Origin: Bradyrhizobium sp. SRL28
Lineage (GTDB): Bacteria > Pseudomonadota > Alphaproteobacteria > Rhizobiales > Xanthobacteraceae
DNA length: 64,000 bases
Direction of reading: 5' to 3'
NCBI RefSeq assembly: GCF_018596315.1
Contig: NZ_JAHEAG010000010.1
Span: 166,364-230,363 of the forward strand
The notes beneath the pieces were generated by a model. The model was not told the origin of the DNA. It did no database searches and saw only the letters and a list, made by a program, of their open reading frames with translations. How positions within the stretch are numbered: position 1 is the stretch's first letter; the number at the start of each line of letters is the position of its first letter. A program made the position numbers and the translations under genes. Shown piece by piece: positions 40,576-49,647 of this stretch.

Positions 40576-41643
40576 ATGAAACACCCAGGGATTTCACGCC
40601 GCCACGTGCTGGCTGGCGCCGGCGCCGCTCTCGCAGGCGCAGCATTTTCCACGCGCGTGATGGCGGCTGCGCCGCCACCGGAAGGGGTGACGCCGGCGCT
40701 GATCGACGCGGCGAAGAAGGAAGGCAAGGTCATCTATTACACGTCGACCGATTTGCCGGTCGCGGAGAAGCTGGCCAAAGCGTTCGAGGCGAAATATCCG
40801 GGCATTGCGGTGCGCGTCGAACGCACCGGTGCCGAGCGCCTGTTCCAGCGCATCGGCCAGGAATATTCCAGCAACATCCATGCCGTCGATATCGTGAACT
40901 CGTCCGATGCCGCGCATTTCATCGTCTGGAAGCGTGACGGCATTCTGGCGCCTTACATGCCGGAGGATGTCGCAAAATTCTATCCGGCCGAGCACAGGGA
41001 TCCCGATGGCCAGTTTGCGAGCTTCCGCGTCTGGCTCAGCATCATTGCCTACAACACCAACCTGGTGAAGGCGGAGGACGCGCCGAAGAGTTTTGCCGAT
41101 CTGCTCGACCCCAAATGGAAGGGCAAGATCGTCAAGGCGCATCCGGGCTACAGCGGCACTATCATGACCGCGACCTACCAGATGCAGCGCGATCTCGGAT
41201 GGAGCTTCTTTGAGCAGCTTGCCAAGCAGAGCATCATGCAGGTGCAGTCATCGGCCGATCCACCGAAGAAGCTCGATCTCGGCGAGCGCGCGGTGATGGC
41301 CGACGGCAACGAATACAACATCTTCCAGATGAAGGAAGCGGGCCGTCCGGTCGAGCCGGTCTACGCCACGGAAGGGTCACCGCTGATCATCGGACCGAAC
41401 GGCGTCTTCAAGGATGCACCGAATCCGAACGCGGCAAGGCTGTTCCAGTCGTTCAGCCTCAGCCGGGAGGCGCAGCAGCTCATCGTCGACGTCGGCGGCC
41501 TCCGCTCGGTGCATTCTCAAACTGTCGAAAAGGCGGGACGCAAGCCGCTCAAGGACATCAAGACCATGAAGGACGACGCGGCGGCAGTGGAGAAGGAAAG
41601 CGAGGCCATTAAGGCACGCTACACAAAAATCTTCCGCGTTTGA
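40576..41643 (+). CDS. Tat-exported ABC-type substrate-binding protein (orphan)
   Basis: A 355-residue family 1 binding protein, similar in style to ferric iron-type proteins. The twin-arginine leader is MKHPGISRRHVLAGAGAALAGAAFS. The mature part has KEGKVIYYTSTDLPVAEKLAKAFEAKYPGIAV, IVNSSDAAHFIVWKRDGILAPY and FASFRVWLSIIAYNTNLV. No ABC permease or ATPase gene is near. Export by Tat suggests folding with a ligand in the cytoplasm or Tat use by habit. Either way it is in the plus-strand operon after the cytochrome gene, and its stop overlaps the start region of the MmgE/PrpD gene. Confidence 0.82.
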   Translation: MKHPGISRRHVLAGAGAALAGAAFSTRVMAAAPPPEGVTPALIDAAKKEGKVIYYTSTDLPVAEKLAKAFEAKYPGIAVRVERTGAERLFQRIGQEYSSNIHAVDIVNSSDAAHFIVWKRDGILAPYMPEDVAKFYPAEHRDPDGQFASFRVWLSIIAYNTNLVKAEDAPKSFADLLDPKWKGKIVKAHPGYSGTIMTATYQMQRDLGWSFFEQLAKQSIMQVQSSADPPKKLDLGERAVMADGNEYNIFQMKEAGRPVEPVYATEGSPLIIGPNGVFKDAPNPNAARLFQSFSLSREAQQLIVDVGGLRSVHSQTVEKAGRKPLKDIKTMKDDAAAVEKESEAIKARYTKIFRV

Positions 41644-41648
41644 CCGCT

Positions 41649-43022
41649 ATGGCCTCCGGACTGCCTGAGACCTCGGTCGCCGAAACGCTGGCCGAAAAGA
41701 TCGTCGCATTGCAAGCCGGTGCATTGCCGGCTGCAACCGCGCGCAAATGCGAGGACCTGCTGATCGACGTGGTCGGGCTATGCCTCACCGCGCGCAACGA
41801 GGACTACATCAGAAGCGCGCTGGCAGGTTGCGATGATGACGGCCCCTGTACGGCGATCGGGCACCGGCGCACGCTGAATGCGGCGGGCGCCGCCTTCGTC
41901 AACGGCACCGCTGCGCATGGCGAGGATTTCGACGACACGTTTGAGGGAGGCCCGGTCCATGCAGGCGCCGTGATCGTGCCGGCGGTGCTCGCTGCCTGCG
42001 AACGGCATAGCCCGGATGGCCGCATGGCGCTGATCGGGATCGCGGTTGGCACCGAAGTGCTGTGCCGGTTGAGCCTCGTGGTGCCGAAGGCCGTTCATAG
42101 GGCTGGTTTCCATCCGACAGCGGTCTTCGGCGCGATGGGCGCGGCCGCCGGTGTCGGTGCAGCGCTTGGTCTCAACGCCAGGCAGATCGTCGATGCGCTC
42201 GGCGTCGCCGGCAGCATGGCCGGCGGCATCATCGAATATCTTGCGGAGGGCGCCTGGACCAAACGGCTGCATGCCGGCTGGGCGGCGCAATCGGGGATCC
42301 GCGCGGCGCTGCTGGCGCGGGGAGGGTTCGTTGGCCCGCGCACGGTGTTCGAGGGCGTGCACGGGCTGTTCCACGGTTTCGCGCGCACCACGGAGGGCGA
42401 TTACGACGCGCTGACCGGCGATTTCGGCACGCGCTGGGTGACAGACACGCTGGCCTTCAAGCCTTATCCATGCGGAACGATGGCGCAGCCCTATATCGAT
42501 TGCGCGCGCCGGCTGGCCGCACGGGGGGTCAAACCCGAGGATGTCGCCGAGATCGTCTGCGAGGTGGCGGAGGGGACGGTGCACCGGCTATGGGAGCCGC
42601 TTGCCGACAAGCAGCGTCCGCGCAACGGCTATGCCGCCAAGTTCGCTGTGCCGTATCTGTTGTCCGCCGGCTTCGTCCATGGCGGTGTCGGGCTCGGCGC
42701 ATTCACGGAAAACGCGATCCGCGATGAGCGCGTGCTGGCGCTTGCTGCTAAAGTGAAGTTCGTGATCGACCCGGATAATCCCTATCCGAACAATTACACC
42801 GGCCATATCCGTGCCACCCTCAGGGATGGCAGCGTGGTGGAGGAGCGGCAGCCATATCTGCGTGGCGGTGCGCAGGAACCGCTGACGCGGCAGGACGTGA
42901 CCGACAAGTTCTTGCTCAACGCTGAACATGGCGGCTGGAGCGCAACGCAAAGCAATGCGGCGTTGAAACTGATGGCGGGGCTGTATAATGGGCGCGTCGA
43001 TCTCTCCTCATTGCGCGGGTAG
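41649..43022 (+). CDS. MmgE/PrpD family protein
   Basis: A 457-residue dehydratase/decarboxylase-family protein (2-methylcitrate dehydratase, cis-aconitate decarboxylase and uncharacterised relatives). Visible: the helical N-terminal domain with INGTAAHGEDFDDTFEGGPVHAGAVIVPA-type sequence (here FVNGTAAHGEDFDDT), HPTAVFGAMGAAAGVGAALGLN, and FKPYPCGTMAQPYIDCARRLAARG. The GEDFDDT and KPYPCGT loops belong to the active site. The ATG at 41649 is preferred; a TTG at 41640 would overlap the previous stop. Substrate is a hydroxy- or unsaturated di- or tricarboxylate by family, otherwise unknown. Confidence 0.88.
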   Translation: MASGLPETSVAETLAEKIVALQAGALPAATARKCEDLLIDVVGLCLTARNEDYIRSALAGCDDDGPCTAIGHRRTLNAAGAAFVNGTAAHGEDFDDTFEGGPVHAGAVIVPAVLAACERHSPDGRMALIGIAVGTEVLCRLSLVVPKAVHRAGFHPTAVFGAMGAAAGVGAALGLNARQIVDALGVAGSMAGGIIEYLAEGAWTKRLHAGWAAQSGIRAALLARGGFVGPRTVFEGVHGLFHGFARTTEGDYDALTGDFGTRWVTDTLAFKPYPCGTMAQPYIDCARRLAARGVKPEDVAEIVCEVAEGTVHRLWEPLADKQRPRNGYAAKFAVPYLLSAGFVHGGVGLGAFTENAIRDERVLALAAKVKFVIDPDNPYPNNYTGHIRATLRDGSVVEERQPYLRGGAQEPLTRQDVTDKFLLNAEHGGWSATQSNAALKLMAGLYNGRVDLSSLRG

Positions 43023-43028
43023 CAGCTC

Positions 43029-43781
43029 ATGACAAAAGAACTCGCGGGCGAAGTCGCTGTCGTCACCGGCGCGGGCCGCAATATCGGCCGCGCGATCGCC
43101 CTGACCCTGGCAGAAGGCGGCGCGTCCGTGGTGGTGAATGCGCGCAGCAATCGCACTGAGGCGGATGCCGTCGCGCGTGAGATCCAGACTGCCGGCGGCA
43201 AGGCGTTGGTCCATATCGGCGACGTTGCCGACGCCGTGGCGGTGCAGGCCATGGCGGATGCGGCCGTCAAGCAATTCGGCCGTATCGATATCCTCGTGAA
43301 TAACGCGGCGCTGCGGCGCGAGAAGCCGTTCGCCGAGATGAGCTATGCGGCGTGGCGCGAAGTCCTCGACGTTACGCTCGACGGCACGTTCCTCTGCGTA
43401 AAAGCCTGCCTGCCGGCGCTGCGCAAGTCAGGTGCGGGAACGATCGTCAACATCGGTGGCCTCAGCGCGCATACGGGTGCGAAGAATCGCGCGCATGTGG
43501 TGACGGCGAAGGCGGGCATCATCGGCCTGACCCGCGCGCTGGCCCACGACCTTGCCGATGACGGCATCACCGTGAACTGCGTGGTTCCCGGCCTGATCCG
43601 CACGCCACGGCCCAAGGATAGACCGGAGCCGGCGCATCATTTGACCCATCAGACCATCACCGGCAATCGGGGCCTGCCGGAGGATGTTGCCGCAACCGTA
43701 CGTTTTCTGTGCGGGCCCGGTGCGCGCTACATCAACGGGCAGGCCATCCACACCAATGGTGGCGCCTATTTGGGCGCCTGA
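43029..43781 (+). CDS. SDR-fold protein lacking the catalytic Ser and Tyr
   Basis: A 250-residue short-chain dehydrogenase-like protein. The cofactor side is intact: VVTGAGRNIGRA (TGxxxGxG), the NNA motif in ILVNNAALR, and the active-site Lys in TAKAG. At the place of the catalytic Ser (17 residues before Lys) stands Gly (IVNIGG), and at the place of Tyr (four before Lys) stands Val (HVVTAK), with His next to it. The C-terminal VVPGLIRTP is typical. It follows MmgE/PrpD by six bases. Either another residue (the adjacent His) does the chemistry or the protein is not a dehydrogenase. The label rests on fold only. Confidence 0.85.
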   Translation: MTKELAGEVAVVTGAGRNIGRAIALTLAEGGASVVVNARSNRTEADAVAREIQTAGGKALVHIGDVADAVAVQAMADAAVKQFGRIDILVNNAALRREKPFAEMSYAAWREVLDVTLDGTFLCVKACLPALRKSGAGTIVNIGGLSAHTGAKNRAHVVTAKAGIIGLTRALAHDLADDGITVNCVVPGLIRTPRPKDRPEPAHHLTHQTITGNRGLPEDVAATVRFLCGPGARYINGQAIHTNGGAYLGA

Positions 43782-43865
43782 TGCATGACTAAAGGCCGTT
43801 TTTGCAGGTGCACTGCCCGACAAACCCTCTCGGCGACCGCGGCGTTTGATGTTACCTAGAAACGC

Positions 43866-45962
43866 ATGAACCAGCATGCCAAGGTCGATATCCGCCACTC
43901 CACCTGTCCGCACGACTGTCCGTCGGCCTGTGCGCTTGACATCGAGGTGATCGACGGCCGCTCGATCGGCCGGGTCCGCGGCTCCAAGGTTCAGACCTAC
44001 ACGGCGGGCGTTGTCTGCGCAAAAGTCGCGCGCTACGCCGAGCGCATTCATCACCCTGACCGGCTGCTCCATCCGATGCGCCGTACCGGACCAAAGGGTT
44101 CGGGCCAGTTCGCGCGGATTTCATGGGATGATGCGCTGGACGAAATCGCCGCGCGTTTCGATCAGGCCGAGCGTGAATTCGGCGCTCAGTCTGTCTGGCC
44201 CTACTACTATGCTGGCACCATGGGGCTCGTCATGCGCGACGGTATCAATCGCCTCGCGCATGTGAAGAAGTATTCCCGTTTCTACGGCACCATCTGTGCG
44301 ACCGTCGCGCGCATCGGGTTTGCCATCGGCACTGGCAAGATCGCTGGCGTCGACCCGCGCGAGATGGGGGTTTCCGATCTCGTTGTGATCTGGGGCACCA
44401 ACCCGGTGAATACCCAGGTCAACGTGATGACCCACGCCTCGCGCGCCCGCAAGGAGCGCGGCGCGAAGATCGCTGCGATCGATATCTACAACAACGACAC
44501 CATGAAGCAGGCCGATATCAAGATACTGCTCCGGCCGGGTACCGATGGCGCCTTCGCTTGCGGCGTCATGAACGTGTTGTTCCGCGAGGGTTACGCGGAT
44601 CGCGCCTATATGGATCGCTACACCGATTGTCCTGACGAACTCGAGGCGCACCTCGCGACCCGCACACCGGAATGGGCTTCAGCGATCTCGGGCGTGCCGG
44701 TGGAAGAGATCGAGGCATTCGCGCGCGTTGTCGGCCAAACCAAACGCTCGTTCTTCCGCCTCGGCTACGGCTTTACCCGCAGCCGCAACGGCGCGGCGCA
44801 GATGCATGCAGCGCTATGCATCCCGGCGGTGACGGGAGCCTGGCAGTATGAAGGTGGCGGCGCCTTCTTCAATAATGCTTCGATCTGGAAGTTCGACGAA
44901 TCCATCATCGAGGGGCATGACGCGATCGACCGCGCGACCCGCTGGCTCGATCAGTCCCAGGTCGGGCGTATCCTGACCGGCGACGCCGAAGCCTTGAAGG
45001 GTGGACCGCCGGTCAAGGCGATGCTGATCCAGAATACCAACCCGGTGACGGTGGCGCCCGAACAGGCACTCGTGCGAAAGGGCTTTGCGCGCGAAGATCT
45101 GTTCGTCGCGGTGCATGAGCAGTTCATGACCGAGACGGCCGTTATGGCCGACATCGTGCTTCCGGCCACGATGTTCATGGAGCACGACGATCTCTACTAC
45201 GGCGGCGGCCACGGGCATATTTCGGTCGGCGCCAAGCTGATCGATCCACCCGGCGAGTGCCGCTCCAACCATGAGGTGCTGCAAGGCCTCGGCCGCCGCC
45301 TCAACGCCGTGCATGCCGCGTTTGAGATGACGCCGCGCGAGCTGATTGATGCGACGCTGAAGAAGAGCGGCCACGGCGATATCGAAACGCTGGAATCGGA
45401 TCTGTGGCGCGACATCCAGCCGGATTTCCGCACCTCGCATTACCTCGATGGCTTCGCGCATGCGGACAAGAAATTCCACTTCAAGGCCGATTGGGCGAAT
45501 CCGCCGGTCGGCAATCCGGGCCTCGGCCCCTGGGCGCAGATGCCGTCGCTGCCGGACCACTGGACCATCATCGAGGAGGCGGATGAGAAACATCCGTTCC
45601 GCCTCGCCACTTCGCCGTCACGCAGCTATCTCAATACCAGCTTCAACGAGACGCCGGGATCGCAGGCCCGCGAGGGTGCGCCGACGGTGATGATGCACCC
45701 GGAAGACGCGGCCGCCCTTTCGATCGCCGATGGCGGCGCCGTGACGCTCGGCAATACGCGAGGTGAAACCACGCTGACCGTGAAACTGTTTGACGGTGTG
45801 CGCCGCGGTGTGCTGATCGCCGAGTCCATCCATCCGAACAAGGCCCATATCGGCGGCCGCGGCATCAACATGCTGACCGGGGCCGAGGCCATTGCTCCCA
45901 TCGGCGGCGCGGCATTCCATGACAACAAGGTCTGGGTGAAGAAGGCCGCGCCTGCGATCTGA
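43866..45962 (+). CDS. Molybdopterin oxidoreductase, DMSO reductase family
   Basis: A 698-residue enzyme with an N-terminal 4Fe-4S site of cysteines 14, 18, 22 and 51 (CPHDCPSAC...VVCAKV) followed by the molybdopterin domains: GTICATVARIGFAIGTGKIAGVDP, VIWGTNPVNTQVNVMTHASRARKERGAKIAAIDIY, and the C-terminal MMHPEDAAALSIADGGAVTLGNTRGE. It has no Tat leader and is thus cytoplasmic. No electron-transfer subunit gene is adjacent. It lies 84 bases downstream of the SDR gene on the same strand. Similar single-gene copies are frequent in Bradyrhizobium and their substrate is unknown. Confidence 0.9.
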   Translation: MNQHAKVDIRHSTCPHDCPSACALDIEVIDGRSIGRVRGSKVQTYTAGVVCAKVARYAERIHHPDRLLHPMRRTGPKGSGQFARISWDDALDEIAARFDQAEREFGAQSVWPYYYAGTMGLVMRDGINRLAHVKKYSRFYGTICATVARIGFAIGTGKIAGVDPREMGVSDLVVIWGTNPVNTQVNVMTHASRARKERGAKIAAIDIYNNDTMKQADIKILLRPGTDGAFACGVMNVLFREGYADRAYMDRYTDCPDELEAHLATRTPEWASAISGVPVEEIEAFARVVGQTKRSFFRLGYGFTRSRNGAAQMHAALCIPAVTGAWQYEGGGAFFNNASIWKFDESIIEGHDAIDRATRWLDQSQVGRILTGDAEALKGGPPVKAMLIQNTNPVTVAPEQALVRKGFAREDLFVAVHEQFMTETAVMADIVLPATMFMEHDDLYYGGGHGHISVGAKLIDPPGECRSNHEVLQGLGRRLNAVHAAFEMTPRELIDATLKKSGHGDIETLESDLWRDIQPDFRTSHYLDGFAHADKKFHFKADWANPPVGNPGLGPWAQMPSLPDHWTIIEEADEKHPFRLATSPSRSYLNTSFNETPGSQAREGAPTVMMHPEDAAALSIADGGAVTLGNTRGETTLTVKLFDGVRRGVLIAESIHPNKAHIGGRGINMLTGAEAIAPIGGAAFHDNKVWVKKAAPAI

Positions 45963-46180
45963 TCCGACGGCAGCCTGCACAAGCGAACGCGCCCGGCATA
46001 GCACGCTCGCGTACGGTCATTCGACCAGGAATACGGGCGCGTGCCTCTTTTGTTTACCTTTTGCTAACTTCAATCATCGGCTCGCTTCCAACTCACGGTA
46101 GCAGAACCCGGACGTCTTAAACTGAATCTTAGAGCCCGGGACCTACCGTCGGGTTCATTTTCATGGCTTGAGCGTGTCCG

Positions 46181-47773
46181 ATGGCCTGGCGGCGGCCCAG
46201 TGTTACCCACGTAGCAATGCTGGCGGCAAGCGTGGGCTTATTCCTCGCTGCCGGACATTTCGCTGCGAAAGCCGTCATCGACGGGCATCAAAAGCGGCAG
46301 CTCGAAGAGTTGGCCGATGTTGCATTGCGACGCGCCGAAGTCGCCGTCAGCTTTGGAGCCGCCACGCTCGACGAACTTGCCGGCAAGGGAACGCTGAATT
46401 GTGATCCGGGAACGCTGCAAAGCGTCCGCCTTCAGGTTTATCAACGCTCAACCGTAAAGGACATACGGCTGGTCAATCGCGATGGATCGGTGATCTGTTC
46501 GGCCTACTCCGAGACGCTGGAGTTTGACAGCGGATGGGTCGACCGCGCGGACATGTTACCGTCTCAAGACGGCCGCCTGCTGCTGTTTCGGGTTGATCAA
46601 TTCAGCGGTGTAGCGCTCGGCGTCCTACGCGATATCGACAAGAAGAGTTCGGTCGTAGCCATTCTGGGAATCAATTCGTACCTGTTCGACATCATGCCTG
46701 CGGAACTGCGGGCCCACAGCGAAGTATTACTGCGGTTGAATACCGGCCTGGAGGTCGTACGTTTTCCTGCGAGTCACGATGGGTCGTCCCATTCGGTCAC
46801 GATCACCAATGCCTCGACCCACTATCCGCTCGAAGCAATTATTCGCGTCGACACCGGTGTATTGCAGCGGTGGAACAACGAAGCATACTGGCCGACGATG
46901 TTCATCGCGTTGGGGCTGGGAATTGCCTTTGGATTTCTTCTGACCAAGACGAGGCCCAGGCTGGAGGGGCCGATAGCCGATATCGACCAGGCTCTGGCGC
47001 GGCACGAGTTCAAGCCGTTCTTCCAGCCGACGTTTGATCTCCGCTCTGGCGAAATTGTCGGATGTGAAGTGCTGGCCCGGTGGATACGTAGCGACGGCAC
47101 CATCGTTTCTCCGATCAATTTTATTCCGCTCGCCGAGTCGAGCGGACGAATTGAGCCGATGACATGGCAGATATTGTCGACGGCCCTCAGGGAAGCCGGG
47201 CCCCTTCTTCGCGAAGACAAGAATTTCAAGATGTCATTCAATGTCGCGCCTCGGCACCTGCTAAGCGAGGGGTTCATCGAGAGCCTTCGCCGCGTGGTTC
47301 TTGCTGCAAAGGTGTCTCCTCGCCAGATTGTGCTGGAAGTGACTGAGCGGAGCGAACTGCCTGATCTTGAACGAGCCGCTTCTGTGGTGAGGGAGTTGCG
47401 CGAATTCGGCTTTCGGGTCGCAATGGATGACGTTGGCGTCGGCAATAGCGGCCTGTCCCAGATGAAGGGGCTCGGCGCCAACACGATCAAGATCGACAAG
47501 TTCTTCGTCGATACCATCACGGAGGATGAGGCGGCGGCATCGATCGTCGCCATGCTGGTGCGTCTTGCGCATGATCTTCGGATGACCGTTGTTGCCGAGG
47601 GAATCGAGACATCAGAGCAAATTCAGGCCCTGATAGCCTGCGGCGTCGAGGAGGGACAAGGTTATGTCGTCTCGCCCCCTGTGCCATTTCCGAACTTCAG
47701 CGAACTCCTGCAAGCCCGCCGGTCCAGCGCTCGCGCCAAAGAGGCCGTCGGGCAGGCCGCCCTGGTCGCTTAG
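46181..47773 (+). CDS. c-di-GMP phosphodiesterase with periplasmic CSS-like sensor and EAL domain
   Basis: A 530-residue membrane protein. A first transmembrane segment (about 12-30), a periplasmic region of about 200 residues with two cysteines (LNCDPGTL and SVICSAYS), a second membrane segment (FIALGLGIAFGFLL), then an EAL domain. The catalytic pieces are EVLARW (about residue 296, the EAL motif reads EVL), FNVAPRHL, VLEVTER, AMDDVGVG (about 415), IKIDKFFVD, VAEGIE (about 471) and QGYVVSPP (about 493). All expected acidic and Lys residues are present, so it is likely active in degrading c-di-GMP. The CSS-like domain suggests redox or disulfide control. Neighbours give no further clue. Confidence 0.9.
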   Translation: MAWRRPSVTHVAMLAASVGLFLAAGHFAAKAVIDGHQKRQLEELADVALRRAEVAVSFGAATLDELAGKGTLNCDPGTLQSVRLQVYQRSTVKDIRLVNRDGSVICSAYSETLEFDSGWVDRADMLPSQDGRLLLFRVDQFSGVALGVLRDIDKKSSVVAILGINSYLFDIMPAELRAHSEVLLRLNTGLEVVRFPASHDGSSHSVTITNASTHYPLEAIIRVDTGVLQRWNNEAYWPTMFIALGLGIAFGFLLTKTRPRLEGPIADIDQALARHEFKPFFQPTFDLRSGEIVGCEVLARWIRSDGTIVSPINFIPLAESSGRIEPMTWQILSTALREAGPLLREDKNFKMSFNVAPRHLLSEGFIESLRRVVLAAKVSPRQIVLEVTERSELPDLERAASVVRELREFGFRVAMDDVGVGNSGLSQMKGLGANTIKIDKFFVDTITEDEAAASIVAMLVRLAHDLRMTVVAEGIETSEQIQALIACGVEEGQGYVVSPPVPFPNFSELLQARRSSARAKEAVGQAALVA

Positions 47774-47774
47774 T

Positions 47775-48209
47775 CTACTGCTTCACCATTTGGCCGCGTA
47801 GCTCGCCACCGGGGTTGGCGGCGGTATGTATGTTTGCGTACCACTTGCCAGCGATCAGGTCTGCAACCTGCGCATCAGAAAGTACGGCCGTACCTTCGAT
47901 CGGGCTTTGCGCACTCTTGAACGGGAGTACGATTCCGGCATTCTTGCCGGGCTCGCCTGGTCCGTGAAAGTGCGCGGCAACGGCGGGTCCGGTCAAATCG
48001 TTGAAGGTAATGGTCCACGAAAGCGCTTTGGTTTCGGTGTTGAAAGTGGCCGTCGCTTCGCCGGATGCCGGACTGTTGTTGGGTGGAACTTCGTTTGATC
48101 CCTTGAGAGCTGCCTTCAGGGTAATTGTCTCGGCGCGGGCTGCCGAAAGGCTGCCTGACACGCCGACAAGGATCAGGATCGTCGAAATGAAATAAGTCAT
48201 GCTCTTCAT
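47775..48209 (-). CDS. CHRD domain-containing secreted protein
   Basis: A 144-residue protein with a signal peptide (MKSMTYFISTILILVGVSGSLSAARA) and one CHRD domain: LKGSNEVPPNNSPASGEATATF, ALSWTITFNDLTGPAVAAHFHGPGEPGKN, and the closing WYANIHTAANPGGELRGQM. CHRD domains occur in chordin and in many bacterial exported proteins of unknown role. The start at 48209 has GGAGAG upstream. It converges with the EAL gene, with one base between stops. Confidence 0.88.
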   Translation of the reverse strand: MKSMTYFISTILILVGVSGSLSAARAETITLKAALKGSNEVPPNNSPASGEATATFNTETKALSWTITFNDLTGPAVAAHFHGPGEPGKNAGIVLPFKSAQSPIEGTAVLSDAQVADLIAGKWYANIHTAANPGGELRGQMVKQ

Positions 48210-48406
48210 GGCGCTCTCCGTCGGTGGTCCTGTCATCACACTAACACCCATCGGAATGGAAAATTTCAGAAAATGTTTGGGGCCTGGAGCCCCCCCGTTT
48301 GGTCGTACTACAGCGTCCGGTACCCCGGTCACCGAATTCCCGCTTGCAGTCCACCGCCATCCTGCCGCAAATGTTGCAAGGCAACAGCAGACAGGCGAGC
48401 GGGACA

Positions 48407-49189
48407 ATGAATGATACGAGCAGCGTGATACGCGAAAAGCGCGGACAGGCGTTCTGGATTACCATCAACCGGCCGGACAAGCGCAACGCCATCAATGCCG
48501 ACGTGGTCGCCGGCATCGCGCGCGGCTATCGCGACGCCCATGACGACAAGGACGTCCGCGTCATCGTGCTGACGGGCGCAGGCGACAAGGCGTTTTGCGC
48601 CGGCGCCGACCTGCAGAATAGCGGCGCCGCCTTCGCGATGGATTTTTCCCGGCCGAATGTCGACTACGCCGATCTGCTGCGGCTGTCGCAGAACGCCACC
48701 AAGCCCGCGATCGCACGCGTGGGCGGCGTCTGCATGGCCGGCGGCATGGGTCTGTTGTGCATGACCGACATGGCGGTTGCCGCCGATCATGTGATTTTCG
48801 GTTTGCCCGAAGTGAAGGTCGGCGTGTTCCCGATGCAGGTGCTGAGCCTGTTGCAGTCGATCGCGCCAAAGCGGCTGGTCAGCGAATGGTCGCTGACCGG
48901 CGAGCCGTTCGATGCGGCAACCGCGCAGGCTACCGGACTTCTGAACTACGTGGTGCCGGCGGCCGAGCTCGACGCCAAGGTCGATTGGCTGATCAGCCGC
49001 ATCGTCGACAAGTCGCCGACTGCGATCCGGCGCGGCAAATACGCCATGCGCGCCATCGCATCGATGTCGTTCGACGAGAGCATCGCCTATACCGAAAGCC
49101 AGATCGCGTTGCTGGCGATGACGGAAGACGCCAAGGAAGGCCTCAAGGCCTTCGGCGAGAAGCGCAAACCGTCATGGCCGGGACGGTGA
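48407..49189 (+). CDS. Enoyl-CoA hydratase/isomerase family protein
   Basis: A 260-residue crotonase. Oxyanion-hole phrases GDKAFCAGADL and GGVCMAGGMGLLCMTD are visible, with the active-site region DHVIFGLPEVKVGVFPMQVLSLLQ. The two Glu residues of a true hydratase are not both obvious: the position after the second oxyanion segment reads LPEVKVG, which has one Glu. The C-terminal EGLKAFGEKRKPSWPGR is standard. The ATG at 48407 is preferred; weak ribosome binding site. It ends against the stop of the GlcG-like gene. Its reaction is unknown; crotonases include hydratases, isomerases, dehalogenases and hydrolases. Confidence 0.85.
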   Translation: MNDTSSVIREKRGQAFWITINRPDKRNAINADVVAGIARGYRDAHDDKDVRVIVLTGAGDKAFCAGADLQNSGAAFAMDFSRPNVDYADLLRLSQNATKPAIARVGGVCMAGGMGLLCMTDMAVAADHVIFGLPEVKVGVFPMQVLSLLQSIAPKRLVSEWSLTGEPFDAATAQATGLLNYVVPAAELDAKVDWLISRIVDKSPTAIRRGKYAMRAIASMSFDESIAYTESQIALLAMTEDAKEGLKAFGEKRKPSWPGR

Positions 49190-49618
49190 CTAGCCCGTGC
49201 TTGCCTTCAGTCCGGCGGCCTCGATGCCCGCGACAGCGCAGGCTTCGTCATTGTCCGACGTGTCGCCGCTGACGCCGACGGCGCCGAGCAAACCGCCGTC
49301 ACCCTGGATCAGCACGCCGCCGGGCACCGGCACCAAACGTCCCTGCGCCAGCGCATTCACCGCGCCGACGAAATAGGCCTGTTCCTGGGCGCGCTGGAAC
49401 AGCGCCCGCGACCCCATGCCCATCGCAAGCGCGCCATAAGCCTTGCCGTGTGCGATTTCGGCCCGCATCAGGCTGGTGCCATCCTGCGCCGCCGTGACCT
49501 TCACACAGCCGCGGGCATCCAGAATGGTGATGACCAGCGGCTTCAGTTTCATCTCGACGCCTTTCGCCAGGGCGGCATCGAGAATCTTGCTAGCGATGTC
49601 GAGGGTGAGTTCAGCCAT
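49190..49618 (-). CDS. GlcG/HbpS family (heme-binding-like) protein
   Basis: A 142-residue cytoplasmic protein with the GlcG fold signs: LDIASKILDAALAKGVEMKLKPLVITILDARG, MRAEIAHGKAYGALAMGMGSRAL, and VPVPGGVLIQGDGGLLGAVGVSGDTSDNDEACA. In Escherichia coli, glcG lies in the glycolate oxidase operon, though its function is unsettled; HbpS relatives bind heme. Here it is downstream of the YdiJ-type dehydrogenase on the same strand (29 bases apart). AAGGA precedes ATG 49618. Its link with glycolate- or lactate-type oxidation is inferred from position. Confidence 0.85.
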   Translation of the reverse strand: MAELTLDIASKILDAALAKGVEMKLKPLVITILDARGCVKVTAAQDGTSLMRAEIAHGKAYGALAMGMGSRALFQRAQEQAYFVGAVNALAQGRLVPVPGGVLIQGDGGLLGAVGVSGDTSDNDEACAVAGIEAAGLKASTG

Positions 49619-49647
49619 AGATCAGTTCCTTTTGCGATTGAGCGGGA

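Noticed and set aside
40576..41643. Part of a complete ferric iron ABC importer
   Set aside because: No permease or ATPase gene is adjacent; only the binding protein is present.
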